Assembly: GCA_029559155.1 (NCBI GenBank)
Contig: JAKQCM010000347.1
Location: forward strand, 1-55,517
Direction: 5' to 3'
DNA length: 55,517 bases
Source: Chloroflexota bacterium
GTDB taxonomy: Bacteria > Chloroflexota > Anaerolineae > Promineifilales > Promineifilaceae
The notes under the pieces were generated by a model. It was not told where the DNA came from and searched no databases. It worked only from the letters and a program-made list of their open reading frames with translations. Every line of letters begins with the position of its first letter. Positions within the stretch are counted from its first letter, which is position 1. Shown in pieces: positions 17,979 through 27,959 of this stretch. Both the position numbers and the translations under genes were made by a program.

Positions 17979-19262
17979 TCAGGCAACGGCCGTGCGGGCC
18001 GCCGCCTTAACCTGCCCATTCGCCGATCCTTGCACTTTAGCCCGATATTCCTCCGGGAAATGTTTAATCGTCGATAGAACAGGATTGATAGCAAAATCGC
18101 CCAGGGCGCACAGCGTACGGCCGCCAATCTGGTTTGCCACGCTTTCCAATGTTTGCACATCTTGCGGCGTGCCATGCCCCTCATAGATACGATGGAGCAG
18201 TTTCTCCATCCAAAAAGTCCCTTCACGGCAGGGAGTACACTTGCCGCACGACTCGTGCTTGAAGAAGTGCAGCATTTTCAGCGCCGCCCACACCATGTCG
18301 GTCGTCTCGTCCATCACAATCACCGAAGCCGACCCCATCACCGAACCATACGGCGTCAACCCCTCATAAGTCAGAGGAGCGTCCAACGCCTTTTCGGTAA
18401 TTACCGGGCCAGATCCGCCGCTGGGCAGCAGCGCCTTAAACTTTTTACCGTCGCGCATTCCCCCGGCCATCTCCAGCAGTTCGCGGTACGTAACGCCTAG
18501 CTTCACTTCATAATTGCCCGGCTTTTCCACATGACCGCTCATGCACACGATTTTCACGCCCGGGCTTTTATCGGTGCCCATGCTCATGTACCAATCCGCG
18601 CCATTTACCAGGATCAGCGGCACATTGGCCAATGTTTCCGTGTTATTCACCACGGTTGGCCGACGGTAAAGACCTTCCACGGCCGGGAACGGCGGTTTCG
18701 ACCAGGGCTGCCCCAACTCGCCTTGCAACGAGTTGATCAGCGCCGTTTCTTCGCCGCAAATATATGCCCCCGCGCCGTAATGGCAGTAAAAATCACAGCT
18801 AAAGTCGCTGCCCAAGATATTTTTGCCCAAAAAACCGGCGGCATACGCTTCGCGGATGGCTTCTTCCATGGCATACCCGGCATCCATAAACTCGCCGCGG
18901 AAGTAGTTGTAAATGGTCTTCGCGCCAATGGAATAGGCGGCGATAATGGCCCCTTCGATGACTTGGTGCGGATTCTTTTCCGAAAGTTCCCGATCTTTAA
19001 AAGTGCCGGTCTCCGATTCGTCGGTGTTGATGACGACGTATTTTTCGCCCGGTCCTTTGGGGATAAAACTCCATTTGACGCCAGTCGGGAACCCGGCCCC
19101 GCCACGGCCGCGCAGGCCAGACGCACGCACCACATCAATCACGCCCTGGGGGGTCATTTCGGTAATGGCTTTGTGTAAAGCCTCATAACCGCCATGTTTC
19201 CGATACACGTCAATCTTGTGGAGGTCAGGGATGTCTCGATGACGCAGCAAAAGATTTGCCAT
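17979..19262 (-). CDS. nuoF: NADH-quinone oxidoreductase subunit F (NADH-binding)
   Basis: A 427-residue subunit that oxidises NADH with FMN and holds [4Fe-4S] cluster N3. The NADH/FMN glycine-rich motif [16 protein letters not shown] is near residue 50, and the cluster ligands are in [13 protein letters not shown] near 340. ATG 19262 is preferred to an upstream in-frame GTG because AAGGTG lies at ribosome-binding distance. The last residues (RTAVA) are encoded by an ACGGCCGT copy. It lies 18 bases after nuoE. Confidence 0.96.
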   Translation of the reverse strand: MANLLLRHRDIPDLHKIDVYRKHGGYEALHKAITEMTPQGVIDVVRASGLRGRGGAGFPTGVKWSFIPKGPGEKYVVINTDESETGTFKDRELSEKNPHQVIEGAIIAAYSIGAKTIYNYFRGEFMDAGYAMEEAIREAYAAGFLGKNILGSDFSCDFYCHYGAGAYICGEETALINSLQGELGQPWSKPPFPAVEGLYRRPTVVNNTETLANVPLILVNGADWYMSMGTDKSPGVKIVCMSGHVEKPGNYEVKLGVTYRELLEMAGGMRDGKKFKALLPSGGSGPVITEKALDAPLTYEGLTPYGSVMGSASVIVMDETTDMVWAALKMLHFFKHESCGKCTPCREGTFWMEKLLHRIYEGHGTPQDVQTLESVANQIGGRTLCALGDFAINPVLSTIKHFPEEYRAKVQGSANGQVKAAARTAVA

Positions 19263-19280
19263 AACTTTCACCTTAATCCG

Positions 19281-19802
19281 CTACTCGCGGATCGCGTAGG
19301 ATGTAATTTTTTCCACGACAGATGGTTCGCCGGCTTCTGTTCGTAGCCGGGCCAACAGTTGGTCGAATTTGTCTTCGTCCAGGTTTTCTTCAAAGCGCAG
19401 GTTGCACTGCAACATAGGCGCGCGGTCGCAAGCACCTAAACACATGACAGTTTTCAGGGTAAATAAGCCGTCAGGCGTGGTTGCATCAACCGGAATCTCA
19501 AGTTTTTTGCTGGCCATCTCGACAAATTCATCTGCGCCGCGCAGGGCGCAGGCGAGGTCGTTGCAGATTTCCAGCACGTATTTGCCAACAGGTTCTTCGT
19601 AGTAGAGCGAATAAAACCCGGCCAGAGATAAGATATGGGTTGGGTCCAGGTCCAAGACTTCGGCGACTTCGCGTTTGGCCTCGTCGCTCAGGTAACCATA
19701 TTCATGCTGAGCCAGGTGCATCAGTGGTAATACGGCCGATTTCTTGGTTGGAAATCGGGCTAAAATTCCCTCAATCTCTTTTGCGTACTTTTCAGCGATC
19801 AA
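19281..19802 (-). CDS. nuoE: NADH-quinone oxidoreductase subunit E ([2Fe-2S])
   Basis: A 173-residue thioredoxin-fold subunit holding [2Fe-2S] cluster N1a, with cysteines in ICNDLACALRG (about 86-92) and VMCLGACDRAP (about 127-131). The start is a TTG at 19802, since no ATG exists near the expected N-terminus (IAEKYAKEIEGILARFP aligns with family starts) and GGAG stands at proper distance. It precedes nuoF and follows nuoD after 44 bases, a gap that contains one ACGGCCGT. Confidence 0.94.
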   Translation of the reverse strand: MIAEKYAKEIEGILARFPTKKSAVLPLMHLAQHEYGYLSDEAKREVAEVLDLDPTHILSLAGFYSLYYEEPVGKYVLEICNDLACALRGADEFVEMASKKLEIPVDATTPDGLFTLKTVMCLGACDRAPMLQCNLRFEENLDEDKFDQLLARLRTEAGEPSVVEKITSYAIRE

Positions 19803-19846
19803 GATAATCTCCAGTGGTAGATTTATAGGGGGTAACGGCCGTTCCC

Positions 19847-21103
19847 CTACCGGTCGATCTCACCCAACACAATATCAATAGACCCAATAATCGCCACCAC
19901 ATCCGCCACAAACAAATTCTTAGACATCCGTGGCATCGACGCCAGATTCACGTAAGACGGCGCACGGAAATGCACCCGCGCCGGTTTCGAGCTGCCATTG
20001 CCACGCAGATACACGCCAAATTCCCCACGCGGCGACTCAATCGCCTGGTAAACAAATCCTTCCGGCGCTTTAAAGCCCTCGGTCCATAACTTAAAGTGAT
20101 GGATCACCGCTTCCATGCTCTTGCCCAACTCGGCGCGCGGCGGCGGCACAATTTTGCGATCCGAAATTTGTACCGGTCCCTCTGGCAATTTGTTCAGCGC
20201 TTGCTCAATAATGCGCAAACTTTGCCGCATTTCTTCCATCCGCACGAGGTAACGGGCGTACACGTCGCCATCTGTTTGCAGGGGCACGTCAAAATCATAT
20301 TCCTCGTACCCACAGTAAGGCGTAGCTTTGCGCACATCATAATTCACACCGGAGCCGCGCAAGCAGCCGCCCGTCAGCCCCCAGGAAATAGCATCTTCAT
20401 ACGAAACGACGCCCACACCCTTGGTGCGCTGCAAAAAAATGGGGTTATTCTTCAAAAGCGCTTCATAATCGGCGATTTTCGCCGGCATAAAATCTAAAAA
20501 CTGCCGTACGGCCGGCACAAATTCTTCCGGAATGTCTCGCCACAAACCACCGGGGCGGAAATAACTGACCATCATCCGCTGACCGGCTACCATCTCGAAC
20601 AAGTCTAAAATGTATTCGCGCTCGCGGAAACAGTATAAAAACACCGACATCGCCGCCAGATCCAACGCGCTTGTGCCCAACCAGACCAAATGGCTGGCGA
20701 CACGCTGCAATTCTGTCAGAATCACGCGAATCACTTGCGCGCGAGGCGTAGCTTCCACGCCCAACAGCTTTTCCACCGCCAGGATATAGCCCAGGTTATT
20801 AGACATTGGCGAGAGGTAATCCATGCGGTCTGTCATCACCAGGGCTTTGGTGAATGTCTTGGCCTCCATATTCTTCTCGATGCCGGTGTGCAAAAACCCG
20901 ATGTCCGGAGCCAAATTGACGACCGTTTCCCCATCCAACTCAACCAAAAGCCGCAATACGCCATGCGTGCTGGGATGCTGTGGCCCCATGCTCAGAAGCA
21001 TGTGCTCTTCGGCGTTTTCAATTTCCATCCCGGTGCCAACTTTATTGCGAAGTTCTTCAAGCGTCAGCTCTTGGATGGTATCGCTTACAGGAGTAAGTGT
21101 CAT
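19847..21103 (-). CDS. nuoD: NADH-quinone oxidoreductase subunit D
   Basis: A 418-residue subunit with a [NiFe]-hydrogenase large-subunit fold that forms the quinone site with NuoB. The signature MGPQHPSTHGVLRLLVELDGE-type segment is near residue 38 (HPSTHG). Others are DRMDYLSPM (about 92) and PRGEFGVYLRGNGSSKPAR (about 340). The C-terminus ends in SIDIVLGEIDR, as usual. The ATG is preceded by GAGG. No ACGGCCGT occurs in the gene. Confidence 0.96.
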   Translation of the reverse strand: MTLTPVSDTIQELTLEELRNKVGTGMEIENAEEHMLLSMGPQHPSTHGVLRLLVELDGETVVNLAPDIGFLHTGIEKNMEAKTFTKALVMTDRMDYLSPMSNNLGYILAVEKLLGVEATPRAQVIRVILTELQRVASHLVWLGTSALDLAAMSVFLYCFREREYILDLFEMVAGQRMMVSYFRPGGLWRDIPEEFVPAVRQFLDFMPAKIADYEALLKNNPIFLQRTKGVGVVSYEDAISWGLTGGCLRGSGVNYDVRKATPYCGYEEYDFDVPLQTDGDVYARYLVRMEEMRQSLRIIEQALNKLPEGPVQISDRKIVPPPRAELGKSMEAVIHHFKLWTEGFKAPEGFVYQAIESPRGEFGVYLRGNGSSKPARVHFRAPSYVNLASMPRMSKNLFVADVVAIIGSIDIVLGEIDR

Positions 21104-21178
21104 AGTTTCCTCTGGTTCGGTATTCGGTAATCGGTTTTGAATCGTTTTGATTGCACGATTAAGGACCGAAACTAAATA

Positions 21179-21703
21179 CTAATCTCTTGTCGCATGTGGC
21201 TTTTTGGCGTTAATTTCGTCGAAGTTAAAGGAAAACTGAACTTCTTCGTAGCCCAAAGGATAATCTTTGCGCAGCGGGTGTCCCTGCCAATCTTCCGGCA
21301 GAAAGAGGCGGCGCAGACTGGTGTTCCCTTTGAAACGAACGCCCATCAGATCCCAGACTTCCATTTCCAACCAGGTGGCAATAGCCCAAACAGTCGCTAC
21401 GGTTTCTGGTCCATCTTCCGGGTCTTCAACACGAACCCGCAGCCGGATGCGATGGTTATTGGGGATGGAATAAAGCTGGTAATTGACCGCAAAACGGGGG
21501 AAATCCGGCAGCATGTCGTCGGCGCAAATGTCGGTGAGGAAGTTGTATTGCAGTCCAGCCGTGTCATGGAGGAATTGGCAGACGGGCTTGAGGTTTGTTT
21601 TGCGAATGTAAAGTGTGCGCTCGTTGCGAAAGTCTTGCACTTCTTCGAGCGCTCCTGGGAATGCTTCTTCAATTTTTTTTACGATAACATCGTCGAGGTT
21701 CAT
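21179..21703 (-). CDS. nuoC: NADH-quinone oxidoreductase subunit C
   Basis: A 174-residue 30-kDa-type subunit of the peripheral arm. The family signature is seen in EREVWDLMGVRFKGN-like form as MEVWDLMGVRFKGN (about residue 115), followed by LRRLFLPEDWQGHPLRKDYPL. ATG 21703 shares a base with the nuoB stop (TGATG on the minus strand), which favours it over the TTG at 21712 and indicates translational coupling. It is separate from nuoD rather than fused as in E. coli. Confidence 0.95.
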   Translation of the reverse strand: MNLDDVIVKKIEEAFPGALEEVQDFRNERTLYIRKTNLKPVCQFLHDTAGLQYNFLTDICADDMLPDFPRFAVNYQLYSIPNNHRIRLRVRVEDPEDGPETVATVWAIATWLEMEVWDLMGVRFKGNTSLRRLFLPEDWQGHPLRKDYPLGYEEVQFSFNFDEINAKKPHATRD

Positions 21704-22185
21704 CAGGCCCAATCCCCTAATTTTTCGGTGCGGATTTTCTCGTGCAAAGACATAATGCCGTCAATGAGGGCTTCGGGGCGCGGCGGGCAGCCGCCAACGT
21801 AAACGTCTACGGGAATGATCTCGTCTACGCCCTGAACAATGGCATAGTTATTGAAGATGCCGCCGCAAGAGGCGCAGTCGCCCATAGCGATAACCCATTT
21901 GGGTTCGGGCATTTGATCGTAGAGGCGGCGCACAACGGGAGCCATTTTGCGGGTGACTCGCCCGGCGACGATCATGAGGTCGGATTGACGCGGGGACGGC
22001 CGATTTAATTCCATGCCAAATCGAGAAGCGTCGTAATTGGCCGCTTGTGATCCCATCATTTCAATCGCGCAGCAGGCAAGGCCAAATAAAATAGGCCACA
22101 TCGCATTGGTGCGGCCCCAGTTGACCAAATCTTCTAAGCGGTAAGTGACAACACCCAGGTTGCCGAGTTTTTGTTCTATTCCCAT
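21703..22185 (-). CDS. nuoB: NADH-quinone oxidoreductase subunit B ([4Fe-4S] N2)
   Basis: A 160-residue subunit that holds the terminal cluster N2 donating electrons to quinone. The four ligands are seen as the tandem pair in LACCAIEMM, the Cys in MGDCASCGG and the Cys in [10 protein letters not shown]. The length is normal. The gene starts inside the end of nuoA (10-base overlap) and its stop overlaps the nuoC start. Confidence 0.96.
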   Translation of the reverse strand: MGIEQKLGNLGVVTYRLEDLVNWGRTNAMWPILFGLACCAIEMMGSQAANYDASRFGMELNRPSPRQSDLMIVAGRVTRKMAPVVRRLYDQMPEPKWVIAMGDCASCGGIFNNYAIVQGVDEIIPVDVYVGGCPPRPEALIDGIMSLHEKIRTEKLGDWA

Positions 22186-22544
22186 TCGAGTACACCTTTT
22201 TTCCAGACCCAGACATCCCCCAGAATAAACATGAACATGAAGATGAACATGACAACCAGACCATAGTAGCCTAAATCACGGAAGGTCATGGCCCAGGGCA
22301 CTAATAAGATGATGTCTACGTCGAACAAAATGAACAGTACAGCGATGCGGTAAAACTTGACAGGGAGACGGCGCTGGGCTTCCCCGATGGCTGTCATGCC
22401 GGATTCGTAAGGGGATTGTTTGCGCTGCGACGGCCGTTTCGGGCCCAAATTCAGCGATAATATTGGCAACAAAACGGCGAAGAAAAGAGCAATTCCTAAT
22501 AATACTGCCAGAGGAAGGTAATTAACGAGTATTTGGTTTGGCAT
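22176..22544 (-). CDS. nuoA: NADH-quinone oxidoreductase subunit A
   Basis: A 122-residue, three-helix membrane subunit at the quinone-chamber entrance. It contains [15 protein letters not shown] (the Cys/Glu loop region, here with YESG) and [12 protein letters not shown], diagnostic for the family. ATG 22544 was chosen because [16 protein letters not shown] fits the first helix; a longer frame upstream runs through the putative promoter. It is the first gene of the nuo operon. Confidence 0.95.
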   Translation of the reverse strand: MPNQILVNYLPLAVLLGIALFFAVLLPILSLNLGPKRPSQRKQSPYESGMTAIGEAQRRLPVKFYRIAVLFILFDVDIILLVPWAMTFRDLGYYGLVVMFIFMFMFILGDVWVWKKGVLEWE

Positions 22545-22600
22545 AGGCGTTCTACATCTTATTTGAATTAAGTTGAGGCTGTCCTCGTCAAAGCGCGTGC

Positions 22601-22629
22601 ATTTTATCACAAGCGATAGGGTCAAGCAA
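22601..22629 (-). promoter_or_regulatory. Candidate nuo operon promoter
   Basis: On the minus strand TTGCTT (22624-22629), a 17-base spacer and TAAAAT (22601-22606) form a sigma-70-like promoter about 57 bases before nuoA. The TTGC-type -35 is like those before rnpB, tRNA-Pro and rplS in this window. Confidence 0.5.
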
Positions 22630-22718
22630 AAGATACTAAGCCGTCCAACTCGCCCCACCACCGCCAATTTACCTGCCCTTCTCCAGAGAAAACCCCTCTA
22701 TCATAACCTCATGGCGAT

Positions 22719-22760
22719 AAAAAAAAGCGCAGTGCGTCGCTTATAAGAACGCACTGCGCA
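22719..22760 (-). terminator. Intrinsic terminator of rpoD
   Basis: An 11-bp perfect stem (22727-22737 with 22749-22759), followed on the minus strand by eight T residues. It lies 36 bases after the rpoD stop and separates rpoD from the nuo promoter region. Confidence 0.88.
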
Positions 22761-22795
22761 TTCATTTTTTATGACCAAAACAGGTCTTGGATTTT

Positions 22796-24487
22796 TTAAC
22801 TCAGGTAATCGCGCAGGGATTTACTGCGGCTGGGGTGACGCAATTTCCGCAGCGCTTTTGCTTCAATCTGGCGAATCCGTTCACGGGTAACGCCGAAGCT
22901 TTTGCCCACTTCTTCCAGCGTGTGGTCTTTGCCGTCATTTAACCCAAAGCGCATCTCCAGAACTTCGCGCTCCCGATCGCTTAGAAAGCTTAAAACCGAT
23001 CGGATTTGTTCGCGCAGCAGCTCTTTTGATGCGGCATCCACCGGCTCTACCACGCTTTCATCAGGGATAAAGTCACCAAACTCGGTTGCTTCTTCGCTGT
23101 TGCCCACCGGCGTCTCCAACGACATCGGGTCCATGGAAATACGCAAAATATCGCGGATTTTGCTGACAGCCTGCCGGTATTTGCGATTCAATACCGGGTC
23201 CAGCGGTTCATTGGTGTCCATGGAGCGGCGAATGATCTCCACTTCTTCCGGCGTCAGATAGTCGAGTTCCAGGGCCAGTTCTTCTACTGAAGGTTCGTGC
23301 CCCAATTTTTGCACCAACTCACGCTGCATGCGGACGATTTTGTTGATGGTTTCATACATATGGACCGGAATACGAATGGTGCGCGCCTGATCGGCAATGG
23401 CCCGGCTGACAGCCTGACGAATCCACCAGGTGGCGTAGGTGCTGAATTTGTACCCCTTGGTGTGATCAAACTTTTCTACGGCGCGGAGCAGACCAACATT
23501 GCCTTCCTGCACCAAATCCAGCAGATGAATACCGCGCCCCATGTAGCGTTTGGCAACGCTGACGACCAGGCGCAGATTTGCCCGGGTGAGGTTCACCTTG
23601 GCTTCTTCGGCCAGATGATAGATCATAAATTCGTTGTACTTCAGGGCGACGTCGTCTTCTTCCATGCGCGTGTGGAAGAAATCGGTGTCGGGCAAGAAAC
23701 CGTTTTCGGCGAAGCATTCACCGACCATGCGGGAGCGGTTGACGGGCAGCAAGTAGAGGGCTGTAAACACGGTGAAGCAGCTTTCGGCCAGCTCTGTCCA
23801 GACTTCATCCTGGCCCCAGTTGCCGTCGTTGAGGTAGGTACGGATGTAAGAGCCACGGCCGTGCTGCCAACTTTGCCGCAAATGCTGCGCTTCATCTACT
23901 AACCGCGAGAAGTCTGGAGGGTCCACGTTTAATTTGGCGCTGGCCGCCAGGACGCGCTGCCAACTTTCCAGAAGTTCCGCATAATTGGCAATCATCAGGC
24001 GAAAATGAACGCGTGGTCCATCTGCGTCATCGCCGCCCAGGGTTTTGGTTAACCGGTCCATTTCCGTAGCGGCTTTGAGCTGCGTCGACAACCAGATTTC
24101 CTGCTCAGATGTCAGCAGCGGAACCTGACCGATTTCCTTTAAATAAGTGTGAACCGGATCGTCTTCGGCGTCGCCAGAGAAATAAACGTCATCGTCAACG
24201 TCATCCAGAGAATCGTCCAAGCCAGAATTCAGCAGGTTAGAAGATTCGCCCAGATCGTCGACTGTTTCGCCGGATGCAGAAACGACCCGAATGCCCATCT
24301 TTTGCAACCGATCATACAGTTGTCCGGCCTGATCTTCATCGGCTGTGGCCAAAATCGCCTGAACATCGGCCTCGTTAATCTGACGAGAGCGGCGCGCCTT
24401 CTTGACGAGTGCCTCTATATCCAGGAATGGTTCCTCGTCATCAGGTAGTTCGTCTAATTCGTCGTCCAGGTTGGGTTCTAAATCCAT
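22796..24487 (-). CDS. rpoD: Primary RNA polymerase sigma factor (sigma-70)
   Basis: A 563-residue sigma-70 protein. An acidic N-terminal region 1.1 (residues about 1-100) is followed by region 1.2 ([15 protein letters not shown], about 110) and a non-conserved insert of about 140 residues. Region 2 ([15 protein letters not shown], then [17 protein letters not shown], about 305-360), region 3 and region 4 ([12 protein letters not shown], then [20 protein letters not shown], about 505-545) are intact. The completeness argues for the housekeeping factor. It lies 94 bases after dnaG, as in the classical macromolecular-synthesis operon, but without rpsU. A strong terminator follows. Confidence 0.95.
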   Translation of the reverse strand: MDLEPNLDDELDELPDDEEPFLDIEALVKKARRSRQINEADVQAILATADEDQAGQLYDRLQKMGIRVVSASGETVDDLGESSNLLNSGLDDSLDDVDDDVYFSGDAEDDPVHTYLKEIGQVPLLTSEQEIWLSTQLKAATEMDRLTKTLGGDDADGPRVHFRLMIANYAELLESWQRVLAASAKLNVDPPDFSRLVDEAQHLRQSWQHGRGSYIRTYLNDGNWGQDEVWTELAESCFTVFTALYLLPVNRSRMVGECFAENGFLPDTDFFHTRMEEDDVALKYNEFMIYHLAEEAKVNLTRANLRLVVSVAKRYMGRGIHLLDLVQEGNVGLLRAVEKFDHTKGYKFSTYATWWIRQAVSRAIADQARTIRIPVHMYETINKIVRMQRELVQKLGHEPSVEELALELDYLTPEEVEIIRRSMDTNEPLDPVLNRKYRQAVSKIRDILRISMDPMSLETPVGNSEEATEFGDFIPDESVVEPVDAASKELLREQIRSVLSFLSDREREVLEMRFGLNDGKDHTLEEVGKSFGVTRERIRQIEAKALRKLRHPSRSKSLRDYLS

Positions 24488-24581
24488 CTTCTCCGCCTAT
24501 TAAGAATCTTTGCCAATAACCGATAGGGAATGCTCACGTAGTTGCGTGTATTGTTTTTTGCTGCGGCCTAGAGTATCGGCC

Positions 24582-26537
24582 TCAGAATCGCCCTAATGAC
24601 GCATCTTCTGCCCGCCGCCGGCTGGATGCTGACATGGCGTTTTTTGCCTCATCCAGTTTTCCTTTGATGACCGACAGCTCTTGTACACGAGCCATGTACT
24701 CCTGGTAAGCTTCTGCATCGCCTTGTAATTTGGCGTCGGTAACAAAACGTAGTAAATCGGTGCGTAATTGGCGGGTTTTTTCTATGCGCCAATCCAACAC
24801 GGCAATTACCAGTTGATCCGAGAGACGATCCAGATTGGCATCGAGGGTAGGGGCCAATGTTTGCAAATGTTCCACTCGATCCAACAAAGCACGGTCTAAA
24901 CTATCGCACAAATCCTGAATCGTGACAAACGCGCCGCCTCGACTCCAGGCGGCCATCTGCTGCCATAGGGCGCGATCTTCGGTGGTCGTAAAATCGTTGG
25001 CGTTAACGATTGGTTGGTTGGCCTGATGCAGGGTTTGTTGTACGTCGGTCAGGGCTTTGGGGTGATGGAGGCTCTGGCTGAGGAAGAAGTCTTCTTTCTT
25101 TTTTATGGCTGAGAGGTTTTTCCCCAGAGGGATGGGGTCCGGCGGGTTGACGGGTGGTTTGACGGCCGTTGCCTGTTCGGTATACGGCCGTTTCCTATCC
25201 GGCCGCCGCACTTGCCGCAACGCTCGTTCATCCACGCGCAACACATGAGCCAGCCGCTGCCAGTAATGGTCGCGCTCCACCGGGTCTTGGATGTCTTCGA
25301 TGAGCGGCACAATTTGCTGAGCAACGGCCGTTTTCCCCTTCGCGTCTCCCATGTCCAAATCTTGCGTCAGCACGGCAATAACATACTCCACCACCGGACG
25401 CGCCTTGGCCAGCAGCTTTGGCCACTCGGTCGGGTCTTCGCGGATGATTTTGTCCGGGTCGTTGCCTTCCGGCAGGGTGACAATGCGAATGTCGGCTTGC
25501 AAGCGTCCTTCGTAACGCACCAAATTATGCGCGTCAAAACGCACATCCAGCTCGCGGTCCAGCGTTTCGCGGGCAACCTGAAGGCTGCGCAAGGTCGCCT
25601 TGGCTCCGGCGGCGTCGGCGTCCAGGGCCAGCACAAACTGTTTGGTGAGCCGCTTCAACTGGCCTAACTGTTCCTGCGTCAGGGCTGTGCCCATCTGAGC
25701 GACCACATTGCGGAAACCAGCCTGCCATGCCTGCATCACGTCCATGTACCCTTCTACAATAACCGCCTGTCGCGCTTCGCGGATGGAGCGTTTGGCCCCG
25801 TCTAGACCAAAGAGCAGGTTGCTTTTGTCGAACAGTTTGGTTTGAGGCGAATTGAGGTATTTGGGCAGGCCGTCTGGGTCTAATGTGCGCGCGCCAAACC
25901 CGACGACACGGCCGTTTCCATCTCGAATCGGAATCATCAGCCGGTTGCGGAAACGATCATAACGCGTGCCCTTGTCCGGGTTCTCCGTCAGCAGACCGGC
26001 GTCCACCAAATCCTGGTCGTCATACCCCTGGGAATTGAAATGCGTGCGGCATTGGTCCCACGAATCTAGCGCAAACCCAACCTGGAAATAATCCAGCGTC
26101 TCCGGACTGAGTTGGCGCCGGCTCACGTACTCCCGCGCTGCCTCTGCCTGCGGCGCGTGCAGCAAAAGCTGGTGGAAATAGGTTGCCGCCGCCGCCAGCA
26201 GATCGCCCAGCCGGTCCTCGACCGCTTTCTGGGCCTTATCAACCGGCACATCGGTTTCCAGGGTCACGCCTGCTTTTTGCGCCAGCACGCGCAGAGCTTC
26301 CTTAAAATCCCAACCTTCGCGCTTCATCACATAAGAAAACAAGTCGCCGCCTTCGGCGCACGCGCCAAAACAACGCCAGGTTTGGGTTTCAGGGAATACA
26401 AAAAATGCCGGGGTGCGGGTGTTGGGGTGGAAAGGGCAAAAACCAGCATAGGACCGCCCCGATTTCCGTAAGTTCACGGTTTCGGAAATGACGTCCACAA
26501 TATCAAGCCGATTTTTAATTTCCTCAGTAACGGTCAT
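24582..26537 (-). CDS. dnaG: DNA primase
   Basis: A 651-residue primase that makes RNA primers at the replication fork. The N-terminal zinc site (CPFHPNTRTP...RCFGAC, about residues 35-62) has CX2H and CX3C spacing, one residue more than the usual CX2C. The catalytic core has RNRLMIPIRDGNGRVVGFGAR (about 205) and the TOPRIM motifs VIVEGYMDV (about 257) and LALDADAAG (about 310). The C-terminal region should bind the DnaB helicase. It is divergent from the flavoprotein gene and upstream of rpoD. Confidence 0.95.
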   Translation of the reverse strand: MTVTEEIKNRLDIVDVISETVNLRKSGRSYAGFCPFHPNTRTPAFFVFPETQTWRCFGACAEGGDLFSYVMKREGWDFKEALRVLAQKAGVTLETDVPVDKAQKAVEDRLGDLLAAAATYFHQLLLHAPQAEAAREYVSRRQLSPETLDYFQVGFALDSWDQCRTHFNSQGYDDQDLVDAGLLTENPDKGTRYDRFRNRLMIPIRDGNGRVVGFGARTLDPDGLPKYLNSPQTKLFDKSNLLFGLDGAKRSIREARQAVIVEGYMDVMQAWQAGFRNVVAQMGTALTQEQLGQLKRLTKQFVLALDADAAGAKATLRSLQVARETLDRELDVRFDAHNLVRYEGRLQADIRIVTLPEGNDPDKIIREDPTEWPKLLAKARPVVEYVIAVLTQDLDMGDAKGKTAVAQQIVPLIEDIQDPVERDHYWQRLAHVLRVDERALRQVRRPDRKRPYTEQATAVKPPVNPPDPIPLGKNLSAIKKKEDFFLSQSLHHPKALTDVQQTLHQANQPIVNANDFTTTEDRALWQQMAAWSRGGAFVTIQDLCDSLDRALLDRVEHLQTLAPTLDANLDRLSDQLVIAVLDWRIEKTRQLRTDLLRFVTDAKLQGDAEAYQEYMARVQELSVIKGKLDEAKNAMSASSRRRAEDASLGRF

Positions 26538-26571
26538 AGATCAGGTACACCAGTGGATTTACTCGCGCCCA

Positions 26572-26577
26572 ATTATA
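26572..26577 (-). promoter_or_regulatory. Candidate -10 element for dnaG
   Basis: A perfect TATAAT on the minus strand 35 bases before the dnaG ATG. No good -35 is seen at 16-18 bases, so the call is weak. The rest of the dnaG/flavoprotein gap (26538-26699) shows one ACGGCCGT and a possible TACAAT -10 at 26656-26661 for the plus-strand gene. Confidence 0.4.
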
Positions 26578-26699
26578 CCCCGGCCCCCACAATTGGCCGA
26601 TGAATTGATGCAGAATCAACGCTTTTTTCATCTGCGTACGGCCGTTCCTTTCAGATACAATCCGCTAGAATAAAGCAAGTACTTAAATAGGAAGGTTTG

Positions 26700-27935
26700 A
26701 TGGCACAGCAGCAGGCGGACATAACGATCATTGGCGCAGGGGCAGCAGGTTTGATGGCCGGTATCTGGGCCAAACGCACCTTCCCCAACCAACAGGTGAT
26801 CATTCTGGATGGAGCACGCAAATTGGGCGCCAAAATCCTGGTATCCGGCGGCGGGCGCTGCAATGTCACCCACGATGTGGTAACGGCCGAAGCCTACGCC
26901 GGTTCCTCGCGCAATGCCATCAAGAAAGTGCTGCGCCGATTTGACGTGCCGCAAACCATCACTTTTTTTCGTGAACTGGGCGTGGACCTGAAACGGGAAG
27001 AAACCGGCAAGCTGTTTCCCACCACCGACAGCGCGCGCACTGTGTTAGACGCCTTGTTGAACGGAGCGCGGCAGGCGGGTGTGACGATTCGCCATCCGCA
27101 TCGGGTGGAGCAGGTGGAGAAAACGGCCGTTTCCTTCCAACTCTTCGGCGCGTGGGGACAGCTAGAAACACGGCGGCTCATCCTGGCCACCGGCGGGCAA
27201 AGCCTGCCCAAAAGCGGCTCCGACGGCCACGGCTACCGGCTGGCGCAGGCGTTGGGCCATCAACTCACGCCCCACATCTTCCCCGCCCTGGTCCCCCTGA
27301 CGCTGCCCGACGGCCACTTCATCCGCGAACTGAGCGGCATTACCCTGCCGACGGCGCTGGAACTGCGCTCCGGCAGCGGCAAAAAGCTGGCGTCGTTCAC
27401 CGACTCAACTCTGTGTACCCATTTCGGCCTCTCCGGTCCGGCGGTGTTGGACCTGAGCCGCCATTTCCTGGCCGCCCAACTGGACGATCCGGCCAGTTAT
27501 GTCACCATCAACTGGCTGCCGGCCCTACCTGCCGAGCAGTTGGATCAAGAATTCATCGCCCTGACGAATATGAGCGTGGGGCGTTTTTTGCGGCAGCATT
27601 TGCCGGAGCGATTGGTCCTGGCGCTGTGCCAGACGGCGGGGGTGGATGCTGCCACGCCGGGGCATCAGTTGGCGCGGGCTGGGCGGAAAGAATTGGTCAC
27701 GGCCGTTACCCAACTCCCCCTGCCCATCACCGGCCACCGCGGCTATAACGTCGCCGAAGTCACCGCCGGGGGTGTGCCCCTGGCCGAACTGCATCTCGAT
27801 TCGATGGCGTCACGGGTTTGCCCCGGTTTGTATGTGTGCGGCGAAATTTGTGACGTCGACGGCCGTATCGGCGGCTACAACTTCCAATGGGCCTGGTCCA
27901 GCGGTTATCTGGCAGGCATTTCGGCCGGCGCGTAG
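26700..27935 (+). CDS. FAD-dependent oxidoreductase of the BaiN/HI0933 (YhiN) family
   Basis: A 411-residue flavoprotein. The FAD dinucleotide fold is at the N-terminus (ITIIGAGAAGLMAGIWAKR), followed by the family signature SGGGRCNVTH (about residue 50) and RLILATGGQSLPKSGSDGHG (about 160). The C-terminus has GGYNFQWAWSSGYLAG, another FAD contact. ATG 26700 has AGGAAGG upstream and is preferred to the TTG at 26697. Known relatives reduce bile-acid intermediates or have unknown substrates, so no substrate is assigned. It is followed 24 bases later by the DUF2804 gene. Confidence 0.85.
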   Translation: MAQQQADITIIGAGAAGLMAGIWAKRTFPNQQVIILDGARKLGAKILVSGGGRCNVTHDVVTAEAYAGSSRNAIKKVLRRFDVPQTITFFRELGVDLKREETGKLFPTTDSARTVLDALLNGARQAGVTIRHPHRVEQVEKTAVSFQLFGAWGQLETRRLILATGGQSLPKSGSDGHGYRLAQALGHQLTPHIFPALVPLTLPDGHFIRELSGITLPTALELRSGSGKKLASFTDSTLCTHFGLSGPAVLDLSRHFLAAQLDDPASYVTINWLPALPAEQLDQEFIALTNMSVGRFLRQHLPERLVLALCQTAGVDAATPGHQLARAGRKELVTAVTQLPLPITGHRGYNVAEVTAGGVPLAELHLDSMASRVCPGLYVCGEICDVDGRIGGYNFQWAWSSGYLAGISAGA

Positions 27936-27959
27936 AAAAGAGCGCCATGAGGTGATTCT

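Noticed and set aside
22545-22667. Longer NuoA start at 22667
   Set aside because: The extra 41 residues cross the promoter and do not fit the family; ATG 22544 matches the normal N-terminus.
24490-24581. Terminator between dnaG and rpoD
   Set aside because: Short GGCC repeats near 24566 do not form a clear stem with a T-run.
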